Assembly (NCBI GenBank): GCA_009782245.1
Contig: WRKK01000235.1
Coordinates: 1-7,289 of the forward strand
DNA: 7,289 nt
Source: Defluviitaleaceae bacterium
Lineage (GTDB): Bacteria; Bacillota; Clostridia; Lachnospirales; WQUN01
Reading direction: 5' to 3'
The position numbers and the translations under genes are program-made. Positions 1-5,650 of the stretch are shown one piece after another; positions within the stretch are counted from its first letter, which is position 1; each line of letters starts with the position of its first letter. The notes beneath the pieces were generated by a model. That model did no database searches, was not told the origin of the DNA, and worked only from the letters and a program-made list of their open reading frames with translations.

Positions 1-99
1 GTGGATTACGATCCTGGTGCTAGTGAGGTTAATCAGTTGAATCGGATTAAGTTGATGTTGAGTTCGGCGGTTAGGAATATGGGTAATGTCCACAGTTGA
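1..99 (+). CDS. 3' end of an unidentified gene (partial, C-terminal 32 residues)
   Basis: An open frame runs from the first base of the window to a TGA at 97-99 and encodes 32 residues beginning VDYDPGASEVNQLN and ending NMGNVHS. The start lies outside the window. The segment is mixed polar and helical in character with no cysteine cluster, membrane segment or motif that I recognise, so I assign no function. Support for its being coding is modest: it ends shortly before a good terminator, and its composition is protein-like. The opposite strand is also stop-free over this stretch, so the strand is not proven. Third codon positions are almost entirely G or T, with none ending in A, unlike the other plus-strand genes of the window, which favour A and C. 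Confidence 0.5.
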   Translation: MDYDPGASEVNQLNRIKLMLSSAVRNMGNVHS

Positions 100-134
100 A
101 TGTGAATATACTAGGCAACTTTGTTTTAAGCGTC

Positions 135-170
135 TCAAAAAAAGGGTGGACAATATCCGCCCTTTTTTGA
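135..170. terminator. Bidirectional rho-independent terminator between convergent genes
   Basis: The left arm (135-150) and right arm (156-170) pair over about 15 bases around a five-base loop (CAATA), with one G-T wobble and one bulged A. The stem has a GC core (GGGTGGA against TCCGCCC) flanked by seven A on the left and six T on the right, so a U-run follows the stem whichever strand is read. It lies between the end of the plus-strand fragment (99) and the end of the minus-strand toxin gene (195), as expected for a terminator shared by converging transcripts. Confidence 0.85.
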
Positions 171-194
171 GCATTTTCGCCAATTTCCCACAAG

Positions 195-578
195 TTACCA
201 AATCCAATGCAAATCGTATTTTTGAATATTTTTATCCGCCGTAATTATCGGCAAATTTTCCATTAAGGCGGTTGAAATAATAAGCCTATCAAACGGATCT
301 TTGTGAATATATGGGACGTTTAGCAAATTTAGCATATATTCGTTTTTTATGGGTATTACAAAAAAATTTCGGTCATGTATTAAGTTGAAAAATTTGCCTA
401 AAGTCATGCTCAAGTCTAATTTTGCTAAATTTACCTTTATAGAAATTTCCCACAAAGAAACAGCACAAACATATATTTCGTTTTCAGTACCGTCAATTAT
501 TCTTTCTGCTTTCCTTGAAAGACGTGGAGACTGTTCAAAGTACCAAAGAGCAGTATGCGTATCCAATAAATATTTCAT
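195..578 (-). CDS. vapC: PIN-domain toxin of a type II (VapBC-type) toxin-antitoxin pair
   Basis: This 127-residue protein is a single PIN domain, a family of metal-dependent RNases; VapC toxins usually cleave tRNA or rRNA and are held inactive by their antitoxin. The acidic metal-binding residues are visible: D6 in the opening LLDTHTALW, E44 in SLWEISIK, D97 in KDPFDRLI (with D94 just before) and D115 in ITADKNI. The length is normal for the family. The closing LHWIW pattern is common in the subgroup that opens LLDTHxxLW. The ATG at 578 overlaps the antitoxin stop by one base (TAATG), which implies translational coupling. All catalytic positions look intact, so the toxin is probably active. 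The RNA target cannot be read from sequence. Confidence 0.9.
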   Translation of the reverse strand: MKYLLDTHTALWYFEQSPRLSRKAERIIDGTENEIYVCAVSLWEISIKVNLAKLDLSMTLGKFFNLIHDRNFFVIPIKNEYMLNLLNVPYIHKDPFDRLIISTALMENLPIITADKNIQKYDLHWIW

Positions 579-811
579 TACATATACTCCGCCATTTCTT
601 CCAGCGGCTCGTCAAAATCTTCCGCCATGAAAATTTTGCCTTTTAACAAGCCTTTTGCGGTATGCCGTGGCAACGTGCCAGCCGTGCAACCGTCAATAAT
701 TCTCTGTACAGGCTTAACAAACGTTATAATAACCTCGTATTCCGCCTCTACTGGAATTTTTTCTTTCGGCACAAAACTAGTGCCGTTATATATTGCTTTT
801 ATGGACTCCAT
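578..811 (-). CDS. vapB: Antitoxin of the VapBC-type pair
   Basis: This is a 77-residue protein directly upstream of the PIN toxin and overlapping it by one base. Residues 1-30 have the short beta-rich pattern MESIKAIYNGTSFVPKEKIP and then a run ending EVIITF, resembling the small DUF104/AF2212-like or AbrB-like antitoxin N-termini that dimerise and, in some families, bind DNA. Residues 54-77 have the layout of a toxin-binding tail: a GLLKGKIFMAEDFDEPLEEM stretch rich in acidic residues, as in antitoxins that wrap around a PIN active site. The start is supported by AGAAAGGA at 820-827, eight bases before the ATG. I infer that it neutralises the toxin and represses its own operon; a palindrome overlaps the likely promoter. 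The exact antitoxin family is less certain than its role. Confidence 0.8.
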   Translation of the reverse strand: MESIKAIYNGTSFVPKEKIPVEAEYEVIITFVKPVQRIIDGCTAGTLPRHTAKGLLKGKIFMAEDFDEPLEEMAEYM

Positions 812-837
812 TAAATCGATCCTTTCTACATTTTTTT

Positions 838-863
838 GTTATACATCAACTTAGTTGGGTTGA
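838..863 (-). promoter_or_regulatory. Candidate vapBC promoter -10 and overlapping palindromic operator
   Basis: On the minus strand a TATAAC (838-843) stands 26 bases before the antitoxin start, with no convincing -35 at normal spacing. Immediately upstream lie two nested palindromes: CAACT-T-AGTTG at 847-857, and TCAAC (846-850) with GTTGA (859-863). Autoregulating antitoxins usually bind such palindromes next to the -10. The symmetry is seen directly; promoter and operator activity are inferred. Confidence 0.4.
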
Positions 864-925
864 CGGTCGCCCCATCTGCGTACACTTTTATTGAAACATT
901 GGGGATTAGACGGGACGGGCGACCG
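864..925. repeat. Nine-base inverted repeat in the metK-vapB gap
   Basis: CGGTCGCCC (864-872) and GGGCGACCG (917-925) are perfect inverted copies separated by 44 bases, with a flanking threefold GACC run (921-933). The GC content is well above that of the surrounding spacer. It lies downstream of metK on the minus strand and could fold in the metK 3' transcript, but no U-run follows, so it is not a classical terminator. It may equally be the remnant of an inserted repeat. Confidence 0.4.
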
Positions 926-948
926 ACCGACCCGCCTACTGATTAGCA

Positions 949-2100
949 TTACAACGCCTTCCGCAAAACCTCCGCTTTATCCGTGCGTTCCCAGGGCAAA
1001 TCCAAATCTGGTCTGCCAAAGTGGCCATATGCCGCCGTTTGCATATATATTGGCTGCCGCAAGTTAAAATATTTTATTATTGCCGCTGGCCGCAAGTCAA
1101 AATTATCTTCCACTAATTTTTCTATTTCGCTTTCGGGAATTTTACCCGTGCCGCGCGTGTCGACTGCTATTGATACTGGACGCGATACGCCTATTGCATA
1201 CGAAACCGCAACATCACATTTGCTGGCAAGCCCCGCCGCTACTATGTTTTTGGCGATGTACCTTGTCATGTATGCCGCCGAACGGTCAACTTTTGTGGGG
1301 TCTTTGCCCGAAAACGAGCCGCCGCCGTGTGCCGCATAGCCGCCGTAAGTGTCAACTATAATTTTGCGGCCCGTTAAACCGCAATCGCCAACAGGCCCGC
1401 CAATTACAAAACGCCCCGTTGGGTTGACATATATTTTAGCATCGGCTGCCAGCATATTTTGCGGGATAATCGGCAAAATAACGTGTTTTTTTATATCCGC
1501 CTCAATTTCCTTTGTTGATATTTCGGGATTATGCTGGGTGGAGACAACTACAGCGGTTACTTTATCGGGTTTATCGCCGATATAGCTGACGGTAACTTGT
1601 GCCTTGCCGTCTGGGCGCAAGTACGGAAGAGTGCCGTTTTTGCGAACTTCTGCTAGTTTTTGCGTAAGTTTATGGGCGGTTGCTATTGGAAACGGCATTA
1701 ATTCTGGCGTTTCGTCGCAAGCAAAACCAAACATCATGCCTTGATCGCCCGCGCCTGTTTGCTCTTCTTCGTCATAGGCGGTGTTTACGCCCTGTGCAAT
1801 ATCGGGCGATTGCGTACCAACCGAAACCAGCACAGAGCAAGAGTTTCCGTCAAAGCCAAAATCTCCTGTGCTGTAGCCAATATCTAAGATAGTTTGACGG
1901 GCAATTTTGGCGATGTCAACGTAACAGTTGGTGGTAATTTCGCCGCTAACCATTACAAAACCTGTGCTTGCCATAACTTCGCAAGCGACTCGTGCTTGCG
2001 GGTCTTTTGCCAAAATTTCGTCTAAAATTGCGTCTGCAATTTGGTCGCAAACTTTGTCGGGGTGTCCCTCGGTTACTGATTCAGATGTAAATAACTTCAT
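949..2100 (-). CDS. metK: S-adenosylmethionine synthetase (methionine adenosyltransferase)
   Basis: The enzyme makes S-adenosylmethionine from methionine and ATP, releasing phosphate and pyrophosphate, in the cytoplasm. The 383 residues match the usual bacterial length and show the family signatures: MKLFTSESVTEGHPDK at the N-terminus (GHPDK 12-16), the GAGDQGMMFG loop at 116-125, DCGLTGRKIIVDTYGG at 239-254 and the phosphate-binding GGGSFSGKD at 259-267. All three domains are complete. I chose the ATG at 2100 because the conserved family start begins there and AGAAAGGA (2108-2115) precedes it by seven bases. The frame stays open for 40 more codons to a TTG at 2220, but that stretch is low-complexity and encodes a 12-bp DNA repeat. 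It follows flgJ by 137 bases and has its own structured leader; no SAM-I box is recognisable. Confidence 0.97.
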   Translation of the reverse strand: MKLFTSESVTEGHPDKVCDQIADAILDEILAKDPQARVACEVMASTGFVMVSGEITTNCYVDIAKIARQTILDIGYSTGDFGFDGNSCSVLVSVGTQSPDIAQGVNTAYDEEEQTGAGDQGMMFGFACDETPELMPFPIATAHKLTQKLAEVRKNGTLPYLRPDGKAQVTVSYIGDKPDKVTAVVVSTQHNPEISTKEIEADIKKHVILPIIPQNMLAADAKIYVNPTGRFVIGGPVGDCGLTGRKIIVDTYGGYAAHGGGSFSGKDPTKVDRSAAYMTRYIAKNIVAAGLASKCDVAVSYAIGVSRPVSIAVDTRGTGKIPESEIEKLVEDNFDLRPAAIIKYFNLRQPIYMQTAAYGHFGRPDLDLPWERTDKAEVLRKAL

Positions 2101-2107
2101 AATTTCG

Positions 2108-2158
2108 TCCTTTCTCACTTTCTCAAATTCAAGCAGAGGTTGAGAATTGTCAACCTCT
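2108..2158 (-). promoter_or_regulatory. metK leader: hairpin with a competing helix before the ribosome binding site
   Basis: On the minus strand AGAGGTTGA (2158-2150) pairs perfectly with TCAACCTCT (2143-2135) around a six-base loop. Part of the loop and 3' arm, TTCTCAA (2146-2140), is also perfectly complementary to TTGAGAA (2126-2120), and six of those bases match TGAGAA (2117-2112), which overlaps the ribosome binding site (2115-2108). The two folds cannot coexist. The pairings are read directly; a control function is inferred. An alternative is that TTGACA at 2153-2148 is a -35 element with a poor -10 (GAATTT, 2130-2125), in which case the hairpin would lie upstream of the transcript. 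Confidence 0.45.
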
Positions 2159-2185
2159 ACAAATTTTTGTGTGTTTTTATTTTTG

Positions 2186-2221
2186 TTTCCTATCAAATTT
2201 CTTATCAAATTTCCTATCAAA
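2186..2221. repeat. Three tandem 12-bp repeats upstream of metK
   Basis: TTTCCTATCAAA (2186-2197), TTTCTTATCAAA (2198-2209) and TTTCCTATCAAA (2210-2221) are consecutive copies; units 1 and 3 are identical and unit 2 differs by one base. On the minus strand each reads TTTGATARGAAA. They lie between the flgJ stop and the metK leader hairpin. They could be protein-binding sites or simple slippage repeats; nothing here decides between these. Confidence 0.8.
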
Positions 2222-2237
2222 ACGGCAAGGCGGGATA

Positions 2238-2597
2238 TTATCGCATATTTGCCATATATCTGTCTCTTGTCATTTGTTGCACTATCATAGTTGCAAGCCC
2301 TATTCCGCCAGCGGTTGTTGCCTCTCTTGCGATTTGTTCATCTAACATATCGGTAAAAATTCTTTCCGCTTGGCTACGAGGAATAAAGCCATTATCGTCA
2401 GGAATCGTGTTTCGCATTTCGCGCAACATTATTTGCAAAAAGTAGGATTCAAAGGCTTCGGCGGCATATTGTATTTCCGCCAATTCTTGTGGTGTCATTG
2501 CACCGCTACCCGCACCGCTCACTGGTGCAAGCGACCGCCGTACACTTTCATAGTCGGGCAAGCTACTATGTATGCTGGATATATCCGATAAATTCAT
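2238..2597 (-). CDS. flgJ: FlgJ-like rod-binding protein (single domain, no hydrolase domain)
   Basis: This 119-residue protein carries the rod-binding domain found at the N-terminus of proteobacterial FlgJ, where it caps and helps assemble the flagellar rod. The domain spans about residues 43-110: QYAAEAFESYFLQIMLREMR (43-62), then a short linker with IPDDNGF, then SQAERIFTDMLDEQIAREA and the closing GGIGLATMIVQQM. The muramidase domain of enterobacterial FlgJ is absent; stand-alone versions are usual in Gram-positive bacteria. The first 35 residues are Ser/Pro/Gly-rich and look flexible. GGGAGGA precedes the ATG by seven bases. It follows flgG by 59 bases and is probably in the same transcript. 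Wall opening for the rod would then need a separate enzyme encoded elsewhere. Confidence 0.88.
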   Translation of the reverse strand: MNLSDISSIHSSLPDYESVRRSLAPVSGAGSGAMTPQELAEIQYAAEAFESYFLQIMLREMRNTIPDDNGFIPRSQAERIFTDMLDEQIAREATTAGGIGLATMIVQQMTRDRYMANMR

Positions 2598-2624
2598 ATT
2601 GTCGTCCTCCCTGTTCTGTTTTAT

Positions 2625-2662
2625 CGCCTATTTTTTCGCCTATTTTCTAGCGTTTTCTAGCG
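2625..2662. repeat. Two short tandem duplications at the flgG-flgJ junction
   Basis: CGCCTATTTT occurs at 2625-2634 and 2637-2646, and TTTTCTAGCG at 2643-2652 and 2653-2662. The second pair includes the flgG stop codon (TAG at 2657-2659 on the minus strand). The repeats are short and may have arisen by replication slippage. Confidence 0.7.
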
Positions 2663-3478
2663 TTTCAGCTGGTTAGCCGATTGCAACATTTCGTCTGAAG
2701 TTGTGATTGCACGTGCGTTTAGGTCGTAGGCGCGGTGGGCACGTATCATGTCAACCATTTCTTCGGCTATGTTTACGTTAGACATTTCCAAAACGCCCTG
2801 TAGCACTCGCCCTGGGATAAGCACATCGTCTACGCCTTGCACTAGCGGAACGCCAGCCGCAACAGTTGGCAGGAACAAGTTACCACCAACGGCCTCTAGC
2901 CCTTGTGGGTTTGGGAACTGGCTTATTTGTATTTGAAAGCCTGTATCGTCCATTGCATCGGCGGTTGCAGACCAAATAGCGCCTGTTTCGTCAACGACGA
3001 CATTTTGCCAAGCTACATCGTCGGGTATAATAATGGGAGCGCCGTCTACGCCAAGCACAGGAAAGCCCAAGTTAGTGGACAACATTAGTCCGCCAGCGAC
3101 GGGCGACAAATTAAACGAGCCGTCTCGGGTATAGGCTATTTCTTCGGGATCGGCGTTTCTTAGCACGGTAAAAAACCCGCCGCCGTCTATTGCAAAATCG
3201 GTTGTAATATCGGTGCGTTGCAAGTTACCTTGCGAAAACACCCTAGAAACCGCAACAGGAGCAGAACCCAAGCCAACTTGCAAATTAACTGGCCGTCCTG
3301 TCATATTAGCAGGGTCTAAATCGGCACGCCGCATTGTTTGGTACAGCAAAGACTGAAACTCAACCCGCCCCCGCTTAAACCCTGTCGTATTCACATTAGA
3401 TAAATTGTGCGAAATACTATCTACAAAAAATTGCTGCGATGTCATACCGGACGCTGCCGTCCATAGTGAACGCATCAT
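2657..3478 (-). CDS. flgG: Flagellar distal-rod protein FlgG (FlhP-like)
   Basis: FlgG subunits form the distal rod of the flagellum, the drive shaft that passes through the cell wall; they are exported by the flagellar type III system without a cleaved signal peptide. The 273 residues have the expected parts: the N-terminal rod motif (residues 2-37, RSLWTAASGMTSQQ and then SHNLSNVNTTGFKRG), a central beta-rich region containing FAIDGGGFFTV (95-105) and YTRDGSFNLS (116-125), and a C-terminal helical segment from LQGVLEMSNVNIAEEMVDMI (226-245) to the end. The two ends form the coiled coil of the axial family. GGAGG stands eight bases before the first of two adjacent ATGs. The gene is separated from flgF by 129 bases that hold a palindromic repeat. 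FlgG rather than FlgF is favoured by the ending SANQLKR and the SNVNIAEEMVDMI pattern. Confidence 0.92.
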   Translation of the reverse strand: MMRSLWTAASGMTSQQFFVDSISHNLSNVNTTGFKRGRVEFQSLLYQTMRRADLDPANMTGRPVNLQVGLGSAPVAVSRVFSQGNLQRTDITTDFAIDGGGFFTVLRNADPEEIAYTRDGSFNLSPVAGGLMLSTNLGFPVLGVDGAPIIIPDDVAWQNVVVDETGAIWSATADAMDDTGFQIQISQFPNPQGLEAVGGNLFLPTVAAGVPLVQGVDDVLIPGRVLQGVLEMSNVNIAEEMVDMIRAHRAYDLNARAITTSDEMLQSANQLKR

Positions 3479-3512
3479 AAAAATTTCCTCCTATATTCAA
3501 AGTCAAAACCTT

Positions 3513-3600
3513 AAAACCGTGGGGCGCCCGCCTGCCGGCGGGCAGGCTGCCCTGGACCCGCAAGGGGATTCTCCCCTTGACCCCTCAACATTTTTATGGT
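3513..3600 (-). repeat. GC-rich intergenic palindromic repeat, copy A (inside the flagellar operon)
   Basis: This copy holds two strong hairpins: GCCTGCC-GGCG-GGCAGGC (3530-3547) and CAAGGGGA-TTC-TCCCCTTG (3561-3579). On the plus strand it opens AAAACCGTGGG and ends TTTTTATGGTT, both shared with the other copies near the right end of the window. It fills most of the 129-base gap between flgF and flgG, stopping just before the flgF stop codon, so it is almost certainly transcribed with the operon. The hairpins are clear from sequence; a role in mRNA stability or partial termination is inferred. Confidence 0.8.
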
Positions 3601-3607
3601 TGCGGGA

Positions 3608-4402
3608 TTATCTTCGGGCTATTTCGTTGACGGCTCGTCCTAAAGTTTCGTCATGTAGCTGGACAAGCCTTGCGTTTGCCTCGTATGCTCTTGATAGTGC
3701 GATAAGTTCTACCATTTCACGGACTGCCGAAACGTTGGAGTTTTCCAAAAAGCCTTGTTGTACTGTACCTGCAAAGTCTATCATTTCGGATTCTTCGGTG
3801 GCTATCCAATAACTGCCCCTTGTTTTGCGGAGCGATTCTGGGTTTTCAAAGTTTACTATTCTTATTGTGTCAACGTATTCTTCGTTGGAGAACACTTGAC
3901 CAGCTTGGTCAATAGTGATAATGCCAACGGGCACGGTTATTGGTGCGCCGCCCACACTTTGCACTATTGCACCTGCCATATCGATAAGAGTGCCGTCGGC
4001 GGACAGCGTAAAAGCACCTGCACGGCTAAATTGCTCTTGTTGTGTGCCGTCTTGGTTGGTTACGGTTAGTGCAAAAAAGCCAGCATCTATAAGGGCTAGG
4101 TCTAAAGGGCCGCCCGTTTCACGGATTCCGCCAGAGACGAAATCGGTAAAAACTTCGTCTATAAAAACGCCTTGCCCAAGCGAGCCGATTGGCCCGTTGC
4201 CGCCGCCGCCCATAAGCCGCATAACGCCAGCCACGGCGGGGTCGTTTAATCTATGCCCCAATCTATCTGTAAAAGCCTGAGCCGCCACAGCATCGCGCTT
4301 AAATGAGGTAGTGTTGACGTTTGCAATGTTATTGGAAACCACGTCCATTCTTTGCATTTGGGTTGTCATGCCCAACGCTGAAGTGTATAAACCACGTATC
4401 AC
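3608..4402 (-). CDS. flgF: Flagellar hook-basal body rod protein, FlgF-like (FlhO-like)
   Basis: This 264-residue axial flagellar protein belongs to the same family as the next gene and is placed in the rod. Its N-terminal motif is IRGLYTSALGMTTQMQ followed by VSNNIANVNTTSFKRD (residues 2-37). The middle contains LIDAGFFALTV (104-114) and FSRAGAFTLSADG (125-137). The C-terminal segment, QQGFLENSNVSAVREMVELI (215-234) to the end, is the conserved flagellar basal body C-terminal helix. The start is a GTG at 4402, supported by AAGGAGG (4410-4416) seven bases upstream and by the conserved IRGLYTSA beginning. It starts only 18 bases after mreB, so the two are co-transcribed. By position it corresponds to flhO of the Bacillus mbl-flhO-flhP cluster; FlgF and FlhO are alternative names for similar short rod proteins. 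Confidence 0.88.
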   Translation of the reverse strand: MIRGLYTSALGMTTQMQRMDVVSNNIANVNTTSFKRDAVAAQAFTDRLGHRLNDPAVAGVMRLMGGGGNGPIGSLGQGVFIDEVFTDFVSGGIRETGGPLDLALIDAGFFALTVTNQDGTQQEQFSRAGAFTLSADGTLIDMAGAIVQSVGGAPITVPVGIITIDQAGQVFSNEEYVDTIRIVNFENPESLRKTRGSYWIATEESEMIDFAGTVQQGFLENSNVSAVREMVELIALSRAYEANARLVQLHDETLGRAVNEIARR

Positions 4403-4420
4403 GCAAAAACCTCCTTAAAA

Positions 4421-5422
4421 TTACACCATTTCTTTAGGATTAACTTTACCTGCCGAAACGTATTCGATATATTTGCCCGTGCCGACTGCAACGCAAGTAA
4501 CGGCATCTTCAGCAACAACGGTATTTATACCAGTTTTTTCTTTTATCAGCTTGTCCAAGCCGTACAGCAACGCGCCGCCGCCAGTCATAACGATTCCACG
4601 GTCGGCAATATCAGAGGCGAGTTCGGGCGGCGTTTTTTCCAGCACCATGTAAACGGATTCTATTATGCTAGTAACGGGGTCCGATAGTGCCTCCTGCATT
4701 TCCTCCGAGCTTACGTTGATGGTTTTTGGCAAGCCTGTAATCAGGTTGCGGCCACGAACGTCCATGCTGGCGGAAACGGCTCTGCCGTAGGCTGTACCAA
4801 CGCTAATTTTCAGTTCTTCGGCGGTACGTTCGCCTATTAGCACGTTGTGTTTTTTTCGCATATACCTAACGATAGCATCGTCAAAATTATCACCCGCAAC
4901 TTTTAGCGAGGTGCTAACAACGGTGTCGCCAAGCGAGATAACAGCAACGTCGGTTGTGCCGCCGCCAATATCAACTATCATGCTACCGCAAGCACGGGCA
5001 ATATCGATACCAGCACCAATAGCGGCGGCGATAGGTTCTTCTATAACAAAAACTTGTCGTGCGCCTGCTTGCCTGGTGGCATCTTCTACAGCGCGGCGTT
5101 CTACTTCGGTAACGCTGGACGGCACACAAACGGCAATGCGGGGTTTACGCATTAGCGGTCTGCCAACGGCTTTATTTATAAAATATTTCAACATTTTTTC
5201 GGTTATTCCGTAATCGGATATAACGCCTTGGCGTAGCGGACGTATTGCGGTTATGTTGCCGGGAGTGCGCCCAAGCATACTGCGGGCCTCTTCGCCGACT
5301 GCTAAAATTGTGTTGTTGTTTTTGTTGATAGCTACCACAGACGGCTCTTGTAATACTGTCCCTTGCCCTTTTATATACACTAGCACAGATGCTGTGCCTA
5401 GGTCTATTCCAATATCAGCCAT
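4421..5422 (-). CDS. mreB: MreB-family actin-like cell-shape protein (Mbl-like)
   Basis: MreB-type proteins polymerise with ATP at the inner membrane surface and guide the elongation machinery of the cell wall. The 333 residues contain the complete actin-fold signatures: phosphate 1 at IGIDLGTASVLVY (4-16), EEP with the likely catalytic glutamate at 128-130, phosphate 2 at MIVDIGGGTTDVAVIS (148-163) and the adenosine motif GIVMTGGGALLYGLD (276-290). The conserved VGEEARSMLGRTPGNI (42-57) and LIGERTAEELKI (195-206) blocks are also present. ATG at 5422 is preceded by GAAGGGA nine bases away and the family motif begins at once, so the start is secure. Its place immediately before flagellar rod genes mirrors Bacillus mbl, and the length equals that of Mbl; MreB, Mbl and MreBH cannot be separated firmly by reading alone. 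Two promoters lie upstream. Confidence 0.94.
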   Translation of the reverse strand: MADIGIDLGTASVLVYIKGQGTVLQEPSVVAINKNNNTILAVGEEARSMLGRTPGNITAIRPLRQGVISDYGITEKMLKYFINKAVGRPLMRKPRIAVCVPSSVTEVERRAVEDATRQAGARQVFVIEEPIAAAIGAGIDIARACGSMIVDIGGGTTDVAVISLGDTVVSTSLKVAGDNFDDAIVRYMRKKHNVLIGERTAEELKISVGTAYGRAVSASMDVRGRNLITGLPKTINVSSEEMQEALSDPVTSIIESVYMVLEKTPPELASDIADRGIVMTGGGALLYGLDKLIKEKTGINTVVAEDAVTCVAVGTGKYIEYVSAGKVNPKEMV

Positions 5423-5471
5423 AAATGTATTTCCCTTCTATATTTCTATATCGGTTTCAAATTCTCCAATA

Positions 5472-5500
5472 ATAATACCCTAACTAAAAAATAATTGCAA
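5472..5500 (-). promoter_or_regulatory. Proximal mreB promoter (TTGCAA-N17-TATTAT)
   Basis: On the minus strand TTGCAA (5500-5495) is followed after exactly 17 bases by TATTAT (5477-5472), close to the housekeeping sigma consensus in both boxes and spacing. Transcription would begin about 45 bases before the mreB start. It probably drives mreB together with the flagellar rod genes; no sigma-D/FliA type flagellar promoter is apparent. Confidence 0.65.
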
Positions 5501-5507
5501 GTATTTT

Positions 5508-5616
5508 ACAAAATTTACAAAGTTCACAAAAAATTGTTAGTTGGCTGTAACGCAAATTATTTACATTATACATTAAAATTTTTGCTTTTGCAAGTTTTTT
5601 TAACAAAATTTACAAA
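5508..5616. repeat. Direct repeat pair ACAAAATTTACAAA in the divergent intergenic region
   Basis: The same 14 bases occur at 5508-5521 and 5603-5616, 95 bases apart, flanking the distal mreB promoter. They may be binding sites for a regulator, but the region is so AT-rich that chance is a fair alternative. Confidence 0.5.
5565..5593 (-). promoter_or_regulatory. Distal mreB promoter (TTGCAA-N17-TATAAT)
   Basis: On the minus strand TTGCAA (5593-5588) and a perfect TATAAT (5570-5565) are separated by 17 bases. This would produce a leader of roughly 135 bases before mreB that passes through the proximal promoter. The boxes are read directly; use of both promoters is inferred. Confidence 0.65.
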
Positions 5617-5650
5617 AATTTATTGAACCAAAATTATTATCCTAAAAACC

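Noticed and set aside
349..854. Two plus-strand open frames (349-630 and 627-854) antisense to the toxin-antitoxin pair
   Set aside because: They lack ribosome binding sites and family features, and they lie over two well-supported minus-strand genes.
2135..2170. Plus-strand rho-independent terminator (hairpin followed by a T-rich stretch)
   Set aside because: There is no plus-strand gene upstream for it to terminate, and the T-rich stretch is broken and distant; it fits better as a minus-strand leader structure.
2101..2220. A 40-residue N-terminal extension of metK from a TTG at 2220
   Set aside because: The extension is low-complexity, partly encodes the 12-bp DNA repeat, has no family counterpart, and the ATG at 2100 has a good ribosome binding site and the conserved family start.
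2101..2237. SAM riboswitch (S-box, SMK or SAM-II) upstream of metK
   Set aside because: Expected by position, but none of the consensus segments I know is present; only a simple hairpin with an alternative helix is visible.
3405..3812. Plus-strand open frame across the flgF-flgG gap
   Set aside because: It is antisense to both flagellar genes, and its middle simply translates the GC-rich palindromic repeat.
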